Source: Pseudomonas fluorescens
Lineage (GTDB): Bacteria; Pseudomonadota; Gammaproteobacteria; Pseudomonadales; Pseudomonadaceae
Reading direction: 5' to 3'
DNA length: 64,000 bases
NCBI RefSeq assembly: GCF_019212185.1
Contig: NZ_CP078138.1
Span: 1,842,501 to 1,906,500, forward strand
The notes beneath the pieces are model-generated. The model worked only from the letters and a program-made list of their open reading frames with translations. It was not told the DNA's origin and did no database searches. Positions 62,162-64,000 of this stretch are shown here, piece by piece (position 1 is the stretch's first letter; every line of letters starts with the position of its first letter). A program made the position numbers and the translations under genes.

Positions 62162-63448
62162 ATGGACATGCGCAAGAGCGGGCTGGTCAGCAGCAGCGAT
62201 TCGGGATCCTACTCGGACCTCAATCGGCTTAACCAGCTCAAGGTCGGCGACAAGAACAGCGACGGCAACATGCGCAAGGTGGCGCAGGAATTCGAGTCGC
62301 TGTTCCTCAACGAGATGCTCAAGTCGATGCGCTCGGCCACCGAAGCCCTGGGCCAGGACAACCCGCTGAACACCGCGGCGGCCAAGCAGTACCAGGAAAT
62401 GTACGACCAGCAACTGGCGGTCTCGATGTCCCGCGAGGGCGGCGGCATCGGTCTGGCCGATGTGCTGATGCGCCAGATGTCGAAGAACAAACCGCTGGCC
62501 CCGGGCGAGGCAGCCGAGTTGTCGGCGGCCAAGCAGGAAGCGGCCAAGGCCGCGGTGCAGACCCCGATTGCCGCCGGCACTACGGCTACCGATGGGCCGC
62601 TGTCGCGCCTCAACGGGCAGCGTCCATTGTGGGCTTCGCGTTCGATCCACGCGCCGCAAGGGGCAGGTGAGGGCGGCGGGCACAGCAACGACATGGCGCT
62701 GATCAACCAGCGCCGCCTGGCCTTGCCGCCGAAGCTGGCGGACCGTCTGCTGGCCGGGCTGGTGCCGTCGGCCTCTGGGGCTGCCGCAAGCAACGCCAAC
62801 ACCACGTTGCCGACCCGCGCCACCACCGAAGGCAACGCGCTGGTGAAAGGCGATTGGCTGCCGGCGCAAAGTTATTCCGCCGAACGCGGTCGCCTGCAGG
62901 TCTACGGTCGGGCCATTGCCCAGCCACCACTGGCGCCAGCGAAAAAATCCTTCAGCTCGCCGAGCGAATTCATCGACACCATGCTGCCGATGGCCAAGCA
63001 GGCTGCTGATCGCATCGGCGTCGATCCGCGTTATTTGGTGGCCCAGGCCGCGCTGGAAACCGGCTACGGCAAATCGGTCATGCGCCAGGCCGACGGCAAC
63101 AGCAGCCACAACCTGTTCGGGATCAAGACCGGCAGCACCTGGAAGGGTGCCCAGGCGCGGGCGATCACCAGCGAATTCCGCAACGGCGCGATGGTCAAGG
63201 AGACGGCCGAGTTCCGTTCCTATGCCTCCTACCAGGACAGCTTCCACGACCTGGTGACCTTGTTGCAGAGCAACAATCGCTATCAAGAAGTGCTGAAGTC
63301 GGCCGATAACCCGGAACAGTTTGTACGCGAGTTGCAAAAGGCCGGGTACGCCACCGACCCGAACTACGCCAGCAAGATTTCGCAGATTGCCAAACAAATG
63401 AAGAGTTACGAGAACTACGCCGCGGCGAGTTCTCCCATGCATTTATAA
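62162..63448 (+). CDS. flgJ: Flagellar rod-cap muramidase FlgJ
   Basis: A 428-residue two-domain protein. The N-terminal rod-scaffold domain (residues about 30-110: KVAQEFESLFLNEMLKSMRS) is followed by a Pro/Ala-rich linker and a C-terminal glucosaminidase domain (about 260-420) with LVAQAALETGYGKSVM carrying the likely catalytic Glu, SSHNLFGIKTGSTWKG and SYQDSFHDLVTLLQSNNRYQ. It opens the peptidoglycan for the rod. The linker is longer than in E. coli (313 residues total). Confidence 0.95.
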   Translation: MDMRKSGLVSSSDSGSYSDLNRLNQLKVGDKNSDGNMRKVAQEFESLFLNEMLKSMRSATEALGQDNPLNTAAAKQYQEMYDQQLAVSMSREGGGIGLADVLMRQMSKNKPLAPGEAAELSAAKQEAAKAAVQTPIAAGTTATDGPLSRLNGQRPLWASRSIHAPQGAGEGGGHSNDMALINQRRLALPPKLADRLLAGLVPSASGAAASNANTTLPTRATTEGNALVKGDWLPAQSYSAERGRLQVYGRAIAQPPLAPAKKSFSSPSEFIDTMLPMAKQAADRIGVDPRYLVAQAALETGYGKSVMRQADGNSSHNLFGIKTGSTWKGAQARAITSEFRNGAMVKETAEFRSYASYQDSFHDLVTLLQSNNRYQEVLKSADNPEQFVRELQKAGYATDPNYASKISQIAKQMKSYENYAAASSPMHL

Positions 63449-63458
63449 GGTCTGAAAC

Positions 63459-64000
63459 ATGAGCTTGATCAATATCGGGATGTCGGGTCTGAATGCGAGT
63501 CAGGCTGCGTTGGCCACCGTCGGCAATAACATTGCCAACGCCAACGCCGCGGGTTACTCGCGTCAACAAATCGTCCAGGGTACTGCAGGCTCGCAGCAGG
63601 TCGGCGGCGTGTTCATCGGTAGCGGCACCACCCTGGCCGATGTGCGCCGGGTGTACAACGCCTACGTCGACGCGCAGTTGCAGACCACCACTTCGCTCAA
63701 TGGCGATGCCCAGGCCTATCTCGATCAGGTCAGCTCGGTCGACAAGCTGCTCTCGGACAAAAACACCGGTGTCTCGGCCGCGCTCGGCAGCTTCTTCGCC
63801 TCGCTGCAAACCGCTGCCGGCAACCCGAGCGATACCTCGGCGCGGCAATTGCTGCTGACCAACGCACAGACCTTGAGCAACCGCTTCAACTCGATCTCCA
63901 GCCAGCTCACGCAGCAGAACGAAGGCATCAACAGTCAGTTGAGCACCTTGACCTCGATGGTCAATCAGCACACCGCGACCATTGCCTCGCTGAACCAGCA
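63459..64000 (+). CDS. flgK: Flagellar hook-associated protein FlgK (5' part)
   Basis: The first 180 codons of HAP1, cut by the window end. MSLINIGMSGLNASQAALAT followed by VGNNIANANAAGYSRQQ is the standard N-terminal D0 signature, then a coiled-coil stretch (TSLNGDAQAYLDQVSSVDKL and later QTLSNRFNSISSQLTQQNEG). It forms the hook-filament junction. Ten bases after flgJ, in the same operon; flgL is expected next. Confidence 0.95.
   Translation, partial: MSLINIGMSGLNASQAALATVGNNIANANAAGYSRQQIVQGTAGSQQVGGVFIGSGTTLADVRRVYNAYVDAQLQTTTSLNGDAQAYLDQVSSVDKLLSDKNTGVSAALGSFFASLQTAAGNPSDTSARQLLLTNAQTLSNRFNSISSQLTQQNEGINSQLSTLTSMVNQHTATIASLNQ

Noticed and set aside
1..64000. CRISPR arrays, insertion sequences, prophage, tRNA or rRNA genes
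   Set aside because: No regularly spaced short repeats, transposase or integrase genes, or RNA gene signatures were found.

Overview
The window is GC-rich, densely coded DNA from a Pseudomonas, most likely of the P. fluorescens group. Gene content and order match blocks I recall from P. aeruginosa PAO1 (gbuA/gbuR with two transporters; recQ-slyA-plpD; trkH-cpx-like-yciI-yciB; scpAB-rluB; aroP2-arfB-phhABC/phhR; nap; flgFGHIJK), joined in a different arrangement. REP/REPIN palindromes typical of this group lie between genes. I see no rRNA, tRNA, CRISPR array, insertion sequence or prophage.

Layout. 0.08-5.7 kb: 4-guanidinobutyrate catabolism (sodium symporter, NCS1 permease, NTF2-like protein, gbuA, divergent gbuR) with a near-perfect palindromic operator between gbuA and gbuR. 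5.7-6.3 kb: DTW-domain tRNA-modifying enzyme. 6.3-20.2 kb: a compact Lap-type adhesin system. It has a TolC/ABC/HlyD type I secretion operon, a divergent 1888-residue RTX adhesin with LapA-type retention module and TAAG cleavage motif, and the LapG protease with its c-di-GMP receptor LapD. 20.3-28.6 kb: YbaN, YecA-like protein, RecQ, SlyA-type regulator with its own operator, patatin autotransporter PlpD, SelW-like protein, EamA exporter and AraC regulator. 28.6-33.3 kb: a PlcP-like metallophosphoesterase behind a triple Pho-box repeat, an HD-domain protein that may be a diiron oxygenase, a DUF962 protein, an AraC regulator and TrkH. 33.4-38.0 kb: nitroreductase, a CpxRA-like system with a Spy-like gene and a CpxR-box-like repeat, a short YgiM-like anchor protein, YciI and YciB. 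38.1-42.9 kb: RNase AM, YciO, ScpA, ScpB, RluB.

43-54.3 kb centres on aromatic amino acids. AroP is preceded by a 22-residue leader peptide with two Trp codons, a good candidate for ribosome-mediated control of an aromatic amino acid permease. The phhABC operon (Phe to Tyr, pterin recycling, transamination) and divergent phhR share a PhhR-box-like site. Between them lie a DUF3300/DUF2950 pair of unknown function, ArfB, an MFS transporter and two small conserved-looking ORFs. 54.4-58.5 kb: napEDABC (periplasmic nitrate reductase, no napF), with a Fur-box-like sequence and a hairpin that can hide the napE ribosome site. 58.6 kb to the end: a sigma-54-type promoter and flgFGHIJ plus the 5' part of flgK (flagellar rod, rings and hook junction).

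Best candidates for new biology: the Trp-codon leader of aroP; the self-contained Lap module with a cysteine-bearing adhesin; plcP under a Pho box without an adjacent glycosyltransferase; and the orphan HD-domain oxygenase candidate. All functional calls rest on motif recognition by eye; no database search was run.
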